Counted from the first letter of the stretch, positions 39,635-49,673 are shown. The stretch: 64,000 nt of DNA from Protaetiibacter sp. SSC-01 (GCF_014483895.1 NZ_CP059987.1:682001-746000), one strand, 5' to 3'. Notes: generated from the sequence alone by a model not told the origin. Made by a program: numbers and translations.

Positions 39635-41014
39635 GTGGAGTTGCGCGACTACCTGCGTATCCTCCGGCGCAATTGGCCCGTAATTCTGGTCATGCTCGTG
39701 CTCGGTACTGCTGGGGGTGCCACCTTCTCGCTGCTTCAAACGCCCCAGTACGAGGCGACCACCAAAGTCTTCGTATCCGCATCGAGTGCCGACACGGTGT
39801 CCGACCTCAGCGCGGGCAACAGCTACACCCAACAAATCGTGCGCAGTTACGCCGAGGTAGTCACGACCGGCCTCGTGCTCGACCCGGTCATCTCGGAACT
39901 GGGACTCGACGAGTCGCCGCAGGAGCTCGCGGATCGGGTCAGCGCGTCGGTCAAGCTCAATACCGTCATCGTCGACATCACGGTGACGGGCCCCGACCCG
40001 GAGCTCGCTGCACAGATCGCTAACGCGATCGCGGACAACCTCATCGATGCGGTCCCCGAACTCACGCCGGCGAACGCAGAGGGCGTCGTGCCGGTCAAGG
40101 TAACGGTCACCCAAACCGCGCAGGTGCCCGCCGAGCCCGTGTCGCCCCGCGTGCTGCTCAACACCGCGCTCGGGGCGCTCATCGGCCTAGCGCTCGGGGT
40201 AGGAGTCGCTGTGCTGCGGAGCGTTCTCGACCAGCGCATTCGCGGCCAGCGCGACATCGAGCTTGTGACGGACCGCCCGATTCTCGGGGCCATCGCATAC
40301 GACGCGAAGGCGAAGGAACGTCCTCTGATCGTCCACGCCGACCCCCTCAGCCCTCGCGCAGAGTCCTTCCGCGCGCTGCGGACCAACCTGCAGTTCGTCG
40401 ACATGGGTTCAGAACGTCGCAGCTTTGTCGTCACCTCGTCGATCGAGAGTGAGGGAAAGAGCACCACGACGGCGAATCTGGCGATCGCTTTGCGCGACTC
40501 GGGGCTCAACGTCTGCGTCATCGAGGGGGATCTGCGTCGGCCCAAGCTCGTGGAGTACCTCGGCCTCGAGGGGGCGGTCGGGCTGACGGACGTGCTCATC
40601 GGCCGGGCCCCGCTCGCTGACGCGCTCCAGCGCTGGGGACGCAACAACATGTTCGTCCTTCCCGCCGGGCAGATTCCGCCGAATCCGAGCGAGTTGCTCG
40701 GTTCGGCCGCGATGGCGAAGCTGCTGCGCGATCTCGAAGCAGAGTTCCACATCGTGCTCGTCGACGCTCCGCCGCTGCTTCCCGTGACTGACGGTGCGAT
40801 CCTTGCGAAGCAGACCTCGGGGGCGATCGTGGTCGCTGCGGCCGGACGTACCCAGCGGACCCAGCTCGAGGGGGCCCTCAAGTCGCTCGACAACGTCGAT
40901 GCGAAGGTGCACGGTCTCGTGCTCACGATGATGCCTACAAAGGGCCCGGACGCGTACGGCTACGGTGCGTACGGCTACGGCTACGGGGACGCGCAGGATC
41001 CCGCAAAGCGCTGA
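39635..41014 (+). CDS. Wzz-type chain-length regulator fused to a bacterial tyrosine kinase
   Basis: The 459-residue protein has a Wzz domain with two membrane helices (about 17-35 and 168-190) and an outer loop. A cytoplasmic BY-kinase domain follows, with Walker A SSIESEGKSTTTANLA, Walker A' VIEGDLRRPKL and Walker B IVLVDAPPLL. The C-terminal tail YGYGAYGYGYG is the expected autophosphorylated Tyr cluster. It controls polysaccharide length together with the phosphatase encoded next. GTG 39635 has GGAGG upstream, and a -10 TAGGCT lies at 39577-39582. Confidence 0.94.
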   Translation: MELRDYLRILRRNWPVILVMLVLGTAGGATFSLLQTPQYEATTKVFVSASSADTVSDLSAGNSYTQQIVRSYAEVVTTGLVLDPVISELGLDESPQELADRVSASVKLNTVIVDITVTGPDPELAAQIANAIADNLIDAVPELTPANAEGVVPVKVTVTQTAQVPAEPVSPRVLLNTALGALIGLALGVGVAVLRSVLDQRIRGQRDIELVTDRPILGAIAYDAKAKERPLIVHADPLSPRAESFRALRTNLQFVDMGSERRSFVVTSSIESEGKSTTTANLAIALRDSGLNVCVIEGDLRRPKLVEYLGLEGAVGLTDVLIGRAPLADALQRWGRNNMFVLPAGQIPPNPSELLGSAAMAKLLRDLEAEFHIVLVDAPPLLPVTDGAILAKQTSGAIVVAAAGRTQRTQLEGALKSLDNVDAKVHGLVLTMMPTKGPDAYGYGAYGYGYGDAQDPAKR

Positions 41015-41030
41015 GAATCGGAGTCTGCAG

Positions 41031-41648
41031 GTGACCGTCGCCGAATCCCCGTTCCGGGTGCTCTTCGTCTGCACGGGGAACATCTGCCGATCGCCTCAGG
41101 CTGAGCGCCTGTTGGTCGCCGAGCTTGCTCGCCGCGGTCTCGGCGACGCGACCGAGGTCTCGAGCGCCGGTGTCGCTGCACTCGTCGGGAATCCGATGGA
41201 CCCGCAAGCCGCCGCTCACACGATTGGCCACGGGGGGAACCCGGGTGACCACTCGGCTCGACAGGTCGATGCGTCGATGATCGACGCAGCCGACCTGGTG
41301 CTCACCATGGAGCGGACTCATCGCGCGGCGGTGGTTCGCATGGTGCCCCGCGCGAGCCGGTATGCGTTCACGCTGCCCGAGTTCGTACGGCTCGCTGTCG
41401 ACCTTCGGGATTCGGGTGAGGCGGGCCAGGTAGGTAAGTCGTTCGGGGTGCCCGAACGCATGCGGTGGCTCGTGCCGGAGGTCGCCGCACAGCGGGGGGT
41501 GTCTCTGCCCACAGCCCCGGAACATGACGAGGTCGAGGACCCGTACCGCAGGTCGGAAGAGACGTATAGGCGCTCGGCGGCGCGGGTGGCCGCCGCCGTC
41601 TCCGCGCTTGTCGAGGTCATCGTCGACCTCGGAGAGATCTATCGCTAG
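41031..41648 (+). CDS. Low-molecular-weight protein-tyrosine phosphatase
   Basis: The 205-residue product has the active-site loop VCTGNICRS (Cys-x5-Arg) near the N-terminus and a general-acid Asp in VEDPYRRS near the C-terminus. It starts 16 bases after the kinase gene, so it is very probably the phosphatase that reverses the kinase's Tyr phosphorylation. A middle insertion (about residues 90-160) makes it longer than the usual 150-160. Confidence 0.92.
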   Translation: MTVAESPFRVLFVCTGNICRSPQAERLLVAELARRGLGDATEVSSAGVAALVGNPMDPQAAAHTIGHGGNPGDHSARQVDASMIDAADLVLTMERTHRAAVVRMVPRASRYAFTLPEFVRLAVDLRDSGEAGQVGKSFGVPERMRWLVPEVAAQRGVSLPTAPEHDEVEDPYRRSEETYRRSAARVAAAVSALVEVIVDLGEIYR

Positions 41649-41724
41649 TCAGCGCGATCTCGTCGTGGATGCGCTGCGATGGGGGAGAACCGGTGACCGT
41701 CGCACGCACGGCTAGGGTGTCACA

Positions 41725-43194
41725 GTGAGCGACGCGATGAGCCGAGGGGCGCGTGGCGCCAGCCACATGTTGCTCGCGCAGGTCGCTCGCGTGGGTATCC
41801 AATTCCTGTCCGTCGTGGTGTTGGCGAGACTGCTCGCACCGGAGGCGTTCGGTGTCGTCGCGATGGTCACGGTCTTCATCTCCTTCGGTGAGATGTTGCG
41901 GGATCTCGGGCTGACGACGATCGGCTTGCAGCGTCCCGATCTGACGCATCAGCAGGCGTCGAACTTGTTCTGGATCAACTCCGGGCTCGGTCTCGTCACC
42001 GCGATCGCGCTGGCCGCCTCCGGGGGGCTCCTGGCGATGATGTATCAGGACGCTCGGATGCTCCTCCTCGCGCCGGCTCTGGCGCCCGTGCTGTTGATCA
42101 ACGGCGTGACCGCTCAGCTCCGCGTTCAGCTCGCGCGTTCGCGCCGGTTCATCCCGATAGCTGCGTCCGATCTGGCGTCCCCTGCGATGAACCTCGCGGT
42201 GGCTGTGGCCCTCTCTCTCCTCGGCTTCGACTACTGGGCGATCGTTATGGGCGCTCTCGCCGGTCCGCTTTCCGCGTTCGTCGTGATCGCGGCGTCCGCA
42301 CGATGGGTGCCGACGCGGCCGCGTAGCGACGGATCGTCGCGGACTCTGGTCAAGGACGGCGCCGCCTTCGGCATGGCGCACTTCCTGACGTTCGTCTCTC
42401 AGAACCTCGACACTGTGATCGTCGGCGTGCGTTGGGACGCGGGGAGCGTGGGGATCTACAGCCGTGCGTATCAGTTACTCCAAGTCCCCGTGAGCAGCCT
42501 CGTGGGTCCGCTGAGTCAAGTCGTCGTCCCGACCGTCAATGCGGCTGCAGCCGAGGGGCGCCCCGTCGATGTGGTCCTGCAGCGAATCCAGTTCGCCCTC
42601 GGATTGGCGATCACCAGCCTGTTCGTTGTCACCGGAGCGACCGCCGATTGGCTCATTCCCGCGATGCTCGGCCCGGATTGGGTCGCTGTGGTGCCCCTCT
42701 TCCAGATCATCGCGATCGGCGGGGTGTTCTGGGGCTTCTCGAACGTCAACTACTGGCGCACGATCATCGGCAACAACGGCATGCAGCTCGCCTACTACAA
42801 CCTCGTCTCTAAGGGTCTCGGTATCGCCCTCATCGTCGTGGGCAGCTTTATCAGCATCGAGGCCGTCGCCTCTGCTGTCGCGCTGTCGCTGTTCATCAAC
42901 TGGGCTGGCGGCCTCGTGTGGTTCTGGAAGGCTGCGCACTGGCCGTCGGCGCAGTACTTCCGCGAGGCGCTTCGAATCTTGGTCCCCGGACTCGTCGTCT
43001 ACGCGGTGAGTTGGGGGCTCATGCAATATGTCGGGGGCGCAGAGCGCTGGTGGGCCGCGATCGCCGTCGGCCTGTTCGCCGGCGCTGCTCTCATCGGGTC
43101 GATACTGCTTCAGCGAGAAGGCCGGGAGCGCCTGCGGGGTGCCCTGGCGATCATCCGGCGAATGGCACGGCGTGCGCAGGGCCCCGCAACGTGA
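41725..43194 (+). CDS. Polysaccharide flippase (Wzx, MOP superfamily)
   Basis: The 489-residue product has about 12-14 membrane segments and the family's start pattern RGASHMLLAQVARVGIQFLSV, then VLARLLAPEAFGVVAMV. It would flip lipid-linked repeat units across the membrane. GTG 41725 lies six bases after TAGGGT (41713-41718), so the gene has its own leaderless promoter inside the locus. Confidence 0.91.
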   Translation: MSDAMSRGARGASHMLLAQVARVGIQFLSVVVLARLLAPEAFGVVAMVTVFISFGEMLRDLGLTTIGLQRPDLTHQQASNLFWINSGLGLVTAIALAASGGLLAMMYQDARMLLLAPALAPVLLINGVTAQLRVQLARSRRFIPIAASDLASPAMNLAVAVALSLLGFDYWAIVMGALAGPLSAFVVIAASARWVPTRPRSDGSSRTLVKDGAAFGMAHFLTFVSQNLDTVIVGVRWDAGSVGIYSRAYQLLQVPVSSLVGPLSQVVVPTVNAAAAEGRPVDVVLQRIQFALGLAITSLFVVTGATADWLIPAMLGPDWVAVVPLFQIIAIGGVFWGFSNVNYWRTIIGNNGMQLAYYNLVSKGLGIALIVVGSFISIEAVASAVALSLFINWAGGLVWFWKAAHWPSAQYFREALRILVPGLVVYAVSWGLMQYVGGAERWWAAIAVGLFAGAALIGSILLQREGRERLRGALAIIRRMARRAQGPAT

Positions 43195-43246
43195 CCGCAA
43201 TGTCGGCTGGTTAGACTGACGCGGACTCTAGGGGGAACCGAGCCGC

Positions 43247-44995
43247 ATGTATGCGTCCCAGAAGAACGTTCAGATCCTCGTCGCGCTGCTCAAGGAGCAC
43301 GGCGTTCGGCATGCGGTGATCTCGCCGGGATCGCGGAACATGGCGTTGGTGCGGAGCCTCGAGAATGATCCGTTCTTCACCTGCTATTCCGTCGTCGACG
43401 AACGGAGCGCTGCGTACTTCGCGATCGGCGTCTCCCTCGCCAATGACGAAGCGCCGGTCCTGCTCAGCTGCACCAGCGCGCAGGCCACGCGAAACTACCT
43501 CCCCGGGCTCACCGAGGCCTACTACCGGGGGACGCCGATCGTCGCGATCACCGCCGACTACCGGGAGAGCCATATCGGGCAGGGCCTGATGCAAACCGTC
43601 GACCAGATGTCGATGCCGAAGGACACCCACAAGGCGTCGGTGCGCCTGCCGGTGGTCTCCGACGAGGACGATGCTTGGTACTGCGAGCGACTCGTCAACG
43701 AAGCACTTCTCGAGCTGCACCACCACGGGACAGGACCGGTCCACATCGATCTGCCGATCGACGAGCATTGGGAGGGCTACGTCGAGTCGCTTCCGTCTGT
43801 GAAGCGCATCGATCGCTACACGATGCAGACGCCCGATCTTCCGCCGCTCGGAGCCAGCAAGATCCTCGTCGTCGTCGGCGAGCATGCTCCTTTCTCTGCC
43901 CAGCAGGCGCAGGCGTTGGAAGCGTTCGTCGAGGCGACCGGCGCCGTCGTGTACACGACCCACCTGTCCAATTACCACGGCGCGGGCTCGGTCAACGGAA
44001 GTCTCGTGGTGCTCAATCTGAAGGGGAAGGGTGCAGACGCCTACACCCCCGAACTACTCATCACGGTGGGCGGTCAGCACGGCGACTACGACATCGCGAG
44101 CGTGCTCAATGCGATGAAGCCGCGGCACTGGCGCGTGAGCCTGGACGGACGGATCCAGGACACGTACGGTTCGCTGGAAGCGGTCTTCGAGATGTCGGAG
44201 GCCGACTTCTTCAGCGCCTACGCGTCGAGGCAGGTGGCGGAGCCCAGTCGCGAGTTCCAGGCGACCTGGGAGAAGGCGAACGCCGAGCGCGCCATCCCGG
44301 ATGGCCTGCCGCTTTCGCACGCCTTCGTGGCCGGTGTCCTGGCGCCTCAGATCCCGCACGGATCCAGCATCCATTTCGCGATACTCAGCGCGTACCGCAA
44401 CTGGAGCTTCTTCCATCTCCACCCCTCCATCGCCGGCTATTCGAACGTCGCCGCGTATGGAATCGACGGATGCGTATCGACGTTCATCGGGCATTCCGTC
44501 GCGACCGAGGAGCTCACATTCCTCGTGGTGGGTGATCTCAGCTTCTTCTATGACATGAACTCGATCGGTATCCGTCATGTCAAGAACAACGCCCGCATCA
44601 TCCTCGTGAACAACAACGGGGGCGGTGAGTTCCGTCTGTACAGCCATGCAGCTGACCGGTATTTCGGGGAGGACGCCGATACGCACATCGCCGCAGCCGG
44701 CCACCACGGGATGGCTCAGGCGTGGGCGGAGTCCATGGGTTGGCTCTATCGTGCGGTTCGAACAAAGCAGGACCTGGTAGATGTCGCGGATGCGTTCGTG
44801 TCCCCGAGCGACAAGCCGTTCATCATCGAGGTGTTCACCACCATGCACGACGACTCGGAGGGCGTGCGGATCATCCGCGAGGCCAACACGCACGAGAGTC
44901 TCGCCCGGCGACTCGCTAAGCGTCTGCCTCCGTCCGTAGCGGATGCGGTTCCGCCGCGAGTCAAGGAGCTCGCAAAGCGGGTCATCAAGAGGTGA
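43247..44995 (+). CDS. Thiamine-diphosphate enzyme of the MenD type in a polysaccharide locus
   Basis: The 582-residue product has the MenD-like order of domains: a PYR domain starting HGVRHAVISPGSRNMALVRS with VVDERSAAYFAIGVSL, a central domain, and a PP domain with VVGDLSFFYDMNSIGIR and NNNGGGEFRLYS. It therefore resembles SEPHCHC synthase of menaquinone synthesis, but no other men gene is near; its neighbours are a flippase and an epimerase. Inference: it makes or modifies a carboxylated or branched sugar precursor by a ThDP-dependent C-C step. A promoter TAGACT at 43212-43217 and AGGGGGA before the ATG support the start. Confidence 0.82.
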   Translation: MYASQKNVQILVALLKEHGVRHAVISPGSRNMALVRSLENDPFFTCYSVVDERSAAYFAIGVSLANDEAPVLLSCTSAQATRNYLPGLTEAYYRGTPIVAITADYRESHIGQGLMQTVDQMSMPKDTHKASVRLPVVSDEDDAWYCERLVNEALLELHHHGTGPVHIDLPIDEHWEGYVESLPSVKRIDRYTMQTPDLPPLGASKILVVVGEHAPFSAQQAQALEAFVEATGAVVYTTHLSNYHGAGSVNGSLVVLNLKGKGADAYTPELLITVGGQHGDYDIASVLNAMKPRHWRVSLDGRIQDTYGSLEAVFEMSEADFFSAYASRQVAEPSREFQATWEKANAERAIPDGLPLSHAFVAGVLAPQIPHGSSIHFAILSAYRNWSFFHLHPSIAGYSNVAAYGIDGCVSTFIGHSVATEELTFLVVGDLSFFYDMNSIGIRHVKNNARIILVNNNGGGEFRLYSHAADRYFGEDADTHIAAAGHHGMAQAWAESMGWLYRAVRTKQDLVDVADAFVSPSDKPFIIEVFTTMHDDSEGVRIIREANTHESLARRLAKRLPPSVADAVPPRVKELAKRVIKR

Positions 44996-46089
44996 CCTCG
45001 CTCCTCGTCCTCGGGGCGACCGGGATTATCGGCACGCACATCGTCAGCGCGGCGGTGGAAGCCGGTGTGCGGGTGACGGCCGTGAGTCGCGGGAACCGCC
45101 CCGCGAGGTTCCCGGATGGTGTCAGGCGAGTCGCGGTCGACGGCAGAGATCCGACATCCATGGAAGGGGTGCTGGCCGGAAGCCAGTTTGACGCCGTGAT
45201 CGACCTCCTGTCGTTCGGCCCGGAGCACGTGAGCATGACCCTCAACTGGGTGAGGCGTTTTTCCGACCGCTACGTCTTCATCTCATCGGCGACCGTGTCG
45301 GAGTCGGCGCCGCCAGGAGCCGTGATCGACGAGAACTCGCCGCTTGTGAACTCCGGATGGTCATACCCGCTGAAGAAGGTTGCCGCCGAGCAGCTCCTGG
45401 GGGACGTGATCGCCGACGGCGACCTGGATGTCGTGATCGTTCGCCCCTACATCATCTACTCCGAGCAGCGACTTGCGTTCGGGCCCTGGGAATCAGACGA
45501 GGTCATGGCGCGCATCCGCTCCGGCCGTCCCATCGCGCTACCGCAGGAAGTCGCCGTAGCGAGGACTTCGGTGACGCACGCCGCCGATGCCGCGCGTGCG
45601 GTGGTCGCGCTGTCACTCGCCCCAGGAGCCTCTGGTGCCACGGTCCAAGTCGCGTCCCCCGAGACGGTGACCTGGCGTGAGATCTTCGATATCGCCGCTG
45701 ACGCGGTCGGCGCACCTGTCGACCTCCACACCATGCCTGAGAGTCAGTTCATCGCCGCGCTACCTCACCTCAGCGGGAAGGTGGGCGACCGCGTCAAGGA
45801 TCGTGCGTTCTCCACTGCAGGTCTGGAGCAAGTGCTGCCCGATTTCCGGTTCGACATCGGCGTTGGGGAGGGGTATCGGGAGATCATCGACCAGGCGACT
45901 CCGCGACGTCATCCCCTGACCCGCATCGACGGCGTGCATGATCGGTTGCTTTCGGAAACCGGTGTCAGAGCGCCCGCGCCGCGGGGACTTCAGCTTCGAG
46001 AGCACGCGCGTTACGCCATTGGACGGTCGCGAGCGCTCAGTGAACTGCACGCCACGCTGCGTCGCGCGCACTTGGGAAACTACAACTAG
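44992..46089 (+). CDS. NAD-dependent epimerase/dehydratase family protein
   Basis: The 365-residue extended SDR has LLVLGATGIIGTHIVSAAVE, FISSATVSES and YPLKK in place of YxxxK (Tyr-Pro-Leu-Lys-Lys keeps the Tyr-x3-Lys spacing). A C-terminal extension of about 50 residues is basic. The start GTG overlaps the MenD-like stop, so the two enzymes are co-translated and probably act in the same sugar pathway. Substrate unknown. Confidence 0.82.
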   Translation: MTSLLVLGATGIIGTHIVSAAVEAGVRVTAVSRGNRPARFPDGVRRVAVDGRDPTSMEGVLAGSQFDAVIDLLSFGPEHVSMTLNWVRRFSDRYVFISSATVSESAPPGAVIDENSPLVNSGWSYPLKKVAAEQLLGDVIADGDLDVVIVRPYIIYSEQRLAFGPWESDEVMARIRSGRPIALPQEVAVARTSVTHAADAARAVVALSLAPGASGATVQVASPETVTWREIFDIAADAVGAPVDLHTMPESQFIAALPHLSGKVGDRVKDRAFSTAGLEQVLPDFRFDIGVGEGYREIIDQATPRRHPLTRIDGVHDRLLSETGVRAPAPRGLQLREHARYAIGRSRALSELHATLRRAHLGNYN

Positions 46090-46154
46090 GAGCGTTCCCG
46101 CCCGTGTCGCTGACGCGGACGCCGCGGCGGTGCGCCGCGTTGTACCGTGGGCGG

Positions 46155-47375
46155 GTGCCGCGACCAATCGAGCAGACGAGATCCGCGGAGGTGCCCCGTT
46201 TCATCCGCTCGGCTCTCTACGTGGTGCTCTACGTGGCGGCAATTGTCAGCGTCCCATTCGTCGGCCAATATGGACCGCTGCCCTCGACCGTGATGTTGGA
46301 CGCTTGGTTCGGCCTGTTCCTTATCAGCGCGCTACTGACGAACCGATGGAACGCGCCCTTGCTGCTTGGGGTGGTCGTCGCCTTCGGATTCACTCGGGTT
46401 GTCGGGTTCTTCGCTACCAGCTCTCCCGCCGAGGACTTCTTCCAAGCGTATCGATGGGTGTTTTATCTCGCTGCTTTCGCTATAGGGGTGAGGCGGGTGT
46501 GGACGCCGGTGGGCGGCCTCGTCGCGCTCACCTGGACTCTGCTGTCACTCGCCACGGTCAAAGCAGCGCTCGGCGTGGTACTTGTGTCCGGCTCCCTTCG
46601 CCCGGGACTCTTTCTCGAGAACAACTTCGAACTGGCGTTGTTCTGCGGGTTGGTCGCGGTGATGTATCGATTTCTTGGCCGCGGCAGATTTCCGATGATC
46701 GCCTTGCTGGGGGTGCTCGTGCTGTTGTCGGGATCGCGAAGTGGCGCCGTGACGTATGTCGTGCTGCTGGTGTACGCCTTCACGCAGATTCCGCGGACGC
46801 ACTCGACGCTGTTCCTGAGATTCGTCACTCTTATCGCCGCGCCAATCGGCGTGTTGATACCGGTGTGGATCTTCAGCGAGCGAGCTGACGGAAGTCGCAT
46901 CGACCGGCTGAACTTCCTGGACGTCTTTCTGTATGAGACCAGCGATTGGAACCTGCTCAACTGGCTCCTCGGCACTCCGCCTATCACGCCTCTGAGCAAC
47001 GAAGGTTGCCTAGCGCTCGCCTGGTATCAGGACCTTTTCGCGAGCACGGGTGACGGGTCGTGCTATGTCGTGATCCTGCACGCGTTCGTTCTGCGTGTGA
47101 TCTTCGACGCGGGTTTGCTTGGACTCGGATTGGCGTTCGGCGTGGCTTGGGTAGCGCTGAGGAGGTCCGACGTCAGCAGGATGCTATCGCTCACGTTGAT
47201 CGGTATTGCGGCCGCCAACAGTCTGTCAGTGTCCGGCCTCAATAACCCGTACGTCGCTTTGCCGATCTTGCTCGCGATGCTTACCGCAAAGGTCGCGGTC
47301 CACGGCGCCGAGATGAGCCGAGGCTCCGGTGCCGTCGAAGGGGCTGAGTTCGGACCTGAGGTCAAACGTGCTTGA
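46155..47375 (+). CDS. O-antigen polymerase-like membrane protein (Wzy)
   Basis: The 406-residue product has about ten membrane segments and a large outer loop around LLNWLLGTPPITPLSNEG, as in Wzy polymerases. The phosphate-loop-like LVLLSGSRSGAVTYVVLL is typical of the O-antigen ligase/polymerase group. GTG 46155 lies six bases after TACCGT (46143-46148), which fits leaderless starts elsewhere here; the longer frame from GTG 46104 would put that promoter inside the gene. It would polymerise repeat units outside the membrane. Confidence 0.82.
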   Translation: MPRPIEQTRSAEVPRFIRSALYVVLYVAAIVSVPFVGQYGPLPSTVMLDAWFGLFLISALLTNRWNAPLLLGVVVAFGFTRVVGFFATSSPAEDFFQAYRWVFYLAAFAIGVRRVWTPVGGLVALTWTLLSLATVKAALGVVLVSGSLRPGLFLENNFELALFCGLVAVMYRFLGRGRFPMIALLGVLVLLSGSRSGAVTYVVLLVYAFTQIPRTHSTLFLRFVTLIAAPIGVLIPVWIFSERADGSRIDRLNFLDVFLYETSDWNLLNWLLGTPPITPLSNEGCLALAWYQDLFASTGDGSCYVVILHAFVLRVIFDAGLLGLGLAFGVAWVALRRSDVSRMLSLTLIGIAAANSLSVSGLNNPYVALPILLAMLTAKVAVHGAEMSRGSGAVEGAEFGPEVKRA

Positions 47376-47430
47376 ACCTGTCCGCTAAGTTCGTTCGAAG
47401 CCGTGGTTCCGCGGCGGGGAGGAGTTAGCT

Positions 47431-48588
47431 GTGCCCCGAGGGCAGGTCTTGATCCGAACCTTGCCGCTCGATGTAGGCAACTACGGCGGAGTCCTTCAGG
47501 CCTACGCCCTCCAGCAGGTGCTCGTAGAGTTGGGAGCCGATCCGGTGACCGACACCTCGCGAGTCGACGCGGAGTCGTCTGTCAAGGCGTTCGTTCGCAA
47601 GGCGGTGGTCGAACTCCCGCTCCTCGCGAGGTTTGCTCGGCCTTCGTGGGTCGACCGCGTGGCGCACGACCGTCGCGCGGAGGCGATCGGAGCTTTCGCC
47701 CGCGAGCGCATTGCGACAGTCCGGTTGTTCGAGATGTCGGGCGCACGCCGCCGCGACTTCCTCGAGGGATGCGAGCTTCTCCTCGCCGGCAGCGACCAGG
47801 TGTGGCGGCGGCAGTACGCTGACGTGCTCTCCTACATGTTCGACTTCGTTGAGACGGCCTCGATGAGGCGAGCCTCGTACGCCGCGTCCTTCGGCCTCGA
47901 CCACGTGGAGGACTACGACGACGGGACGCTTCGAGATGCGCGTCGCCTCTTGGCCCGGTTCCACGCCGTATCCGTGCGCGAGAACTCCGGGGTCGAGATC
48001 TGCCGCGATGTCCTCGGGGTTTCAGCCGTCCGTCACCTAGATCCGACCCTGCTGCTGCCGCGCGAGCGGTATGCCGCGCTCCGGTCGGAGGTCAAGGGCG
48101 ACGCGAAGCGGTCGTTGGGCGTGTACGTGCTGGACAGGCGTCCTGACTACGGCACCGCGATCGCAGCGGCCGCGGGCCGACTGGGTGCTGACCTCGTATC
48201 CATCAAGGGCGATGACGGCTCGCATTGGGGCGTGCGGGAACGCGCCCCGCTGACGGTCGAAGAATGGCTGGCGGGGATCCAGGACGCCGACTACCTCGTG
48301 ACGGACTCCTTCCACGGCACGGTTTTCGCGATCATCCATCATGTCCCGTTCATCTCGGTGGTGAACTCCGATCGCGGTGCCGCTCGCTTCGTCGATCTGC
48401 TTCAACCCCTCGGCTTGGCGGATCGGATGGTCTCGCCCGACGAACTCCGGGAGGACGAGCTCGTGACCAGGATGCGTGGCGCAATCGACTGGTCGGCCGT
48501 AGACGCTGCTCTCGACCAGGATCGGCGAGCGAGTCGCGAGTACCTCGCCTCGTTGCTCGACCCGCGCGCGACGGAGGTCCGGTCGTGA
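47431..48588 (+). CDS. Polysaccharide pyruvyltransferase family protein
   Basis: The 385-residue product has the family's N-terminal VGNYGGVLQAYALQQVL, the central LLLAGSDQVWRRQY, VRENSGVEICRDVLG, and the C-terminal DYLVTDSFHGTVFAIIH. It would add a pyruvate ketal from phosphoenolpyruvate to a sugar of the repeat unit, making the polymer acidic. GTG 47431 has GGGGAGGAG upstream. Confidence 0.9.
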   Translation: MPRGQVLIRTLPLDVGNYGGVLQAYALQQVLVELGADPVTDTSRVDAESSVKAFVRKAVVELPLLARFARPSWVDRVAHDRRAEAIGAFARERIATVRLFEMSGARRRDFLEGCELLLAGSDQVWRRQYADVLSYMFDFVETASMRRASYAASFGLDHVEDYDDGTLRDARRLLARFHAVSVRENSGVEICRDVLGVSAVRHLDPTLLLPRERYAALRSEVKGDAKRSLGVYVLDRRPDYGTAIAAAAGRLGADLVSIKGDDGSHWGVRERAPLTVEEWLAGIQDADYLVTDSFHGTVFAIIHHVPFISVVNSDRGAARFVDLLQPLGLADRMVSPDELREDELVTRMRGAIDWSAVDAALDQDRRASREYLASLLDPRATEVRS

Positions 48589-49673
48589 AGCCGACCAGCT
48601 TCGTGTTCGTGCAGCCGCACTTGAAGTTCGGCGGTGCCGAGAGCCAGACCGTCGCCATCGTGAACGGGTTGGTGGGTCGCGGACATTCCTGCACCGTCGT
48701 GTTGCACAGCAGGCAGGGAGAGCTACTCACGCGCCTCGACCCGCGCGTCAACGTCGTCAGTCTGGGATTCGAGTCGCACGTCGCCGTGCTGCTGGGTGCC
48801 GTCCGCATACGGAAAGTGCTTGAGAGACTTCCCGCGTCAGTCGTGGTGACCCGGCTCTGGTCGAGTGTGATGGTCGTAGGCCTTGCGGCCTCTCGCGTCC
48901 TCAAGCACGACTACTACTTCTATGAGGACCTCGACCCTCGCGACCACGCGCGATTCATCCGCCTCGGGCGCCTCAAGCAGTCCATCGTGCGGCGGATCTA
49001 CCGGAGGAGCGCGGATCAGCTGGTCGCGAACACGGTGCACGTCTCGGAGGCAATGCGCGACGCGTATGGACTCGCCGCGTCTCCCCGCGTTATCGAGTGT
49101 GGGGTCGAGAGCGCGTCGCTGCGAGCTCGTGCGGCGGAATCGCCCAAGGTGCGTGTCCCCTTCCGTGATGGCGCGCTGCGGGTGGTGACCGTGGGCAGCC
49201 TCATCGAGCGCAAGGGTCTTCGGGAGTTGCGTGCGTCGCTCGATGCGCTCGACCGCCTCGTTGATTGGGTGGTCGTAGGCGAGGGACCGCTTCAAGCCTG
49301 GCTCGCTGCGCGAGACGACGACGGGGGACGCGTGAAGACGACTGTGGTCGACGGGACTCTGAACCCCTTTCCGTACGTCTCGCAAGCCGACGTCATGGTG
49401 CACGGCGCGCTGAGCGAGTCGCTCGGCGTCGTGATTCTCGAGAGCGTCGCCCTCGGAACCCCGGTCGTTGCCAACGCCGCGAACGGACCACGCGAGATCT
49501 CGCGCTCGCTTCCCGACGCACCGATTCAGCTGTTCGATGTGAATGATCCTGAGTCCCTTCGCCGCGCGCTGAACGCGATCGCGGCATCCCCGGGGGCTCC
49601 GGTGGATCTCGGCGTGTACGAGCTGGATGCGACGCTCGGCAAGTGGGAGGCGCTCGGTCGGGCCCATGACTGA
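48585..49673 (+). CDS. Glycosyltransferase of the GT4 type
   Basis: The 362-residue GT-B protein has HLKFGGAESQTVAIVNGL at the start (GGAE is the usual GT4 acceptor-side loop), VVTVGSLIERKGLRELRAS, and the nucleotide-sugar motif SESLGVVILESVALGTPVV (E-x7-E). It is coupled to the pyruvyltransferase by a four-base overlap. Sugar unknown. Confidence 0.92.
   Translation: MKPTSFVFVQPHLKFGGAESQTVAIVNGLVGRGHSCTVVLHSRQGELLTRLDPRVNVVSLGFESHVAVLLGAVRIRKVLERLPASVVVTRLWSSVMVVGLAASRVLKHDYYFYEDLDPRDHARFIRLGRLKQSIVRRIYRRSADQLVANTVHVSEAMRDAYGLAASPRVIECGVESASLRARAAESPKVRVPFRDGALRVVTVGSLIERKGLRELRASLDALDRLVDWVVVGEGPLQAWLAARDDDGGRVKTTVVDGTLNPFPYVSQADVMVHGALSESLGVVILESVALGTPVVANAANGPREISRSLPDAPIQLFDVNDPESLRRALNAIAASPGAPVDLGVYELDATLGKWEALGRAHD

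Noticed and set aside
46104-46154. Upstream GTG start for the polymerase-like gene
   Set aside because: The extra 17 residues are not membrane-like, and the -10 box TACCGT at 46143-46148 would lie inside the coding region; GTG 46155 fits the leaderless pattern.
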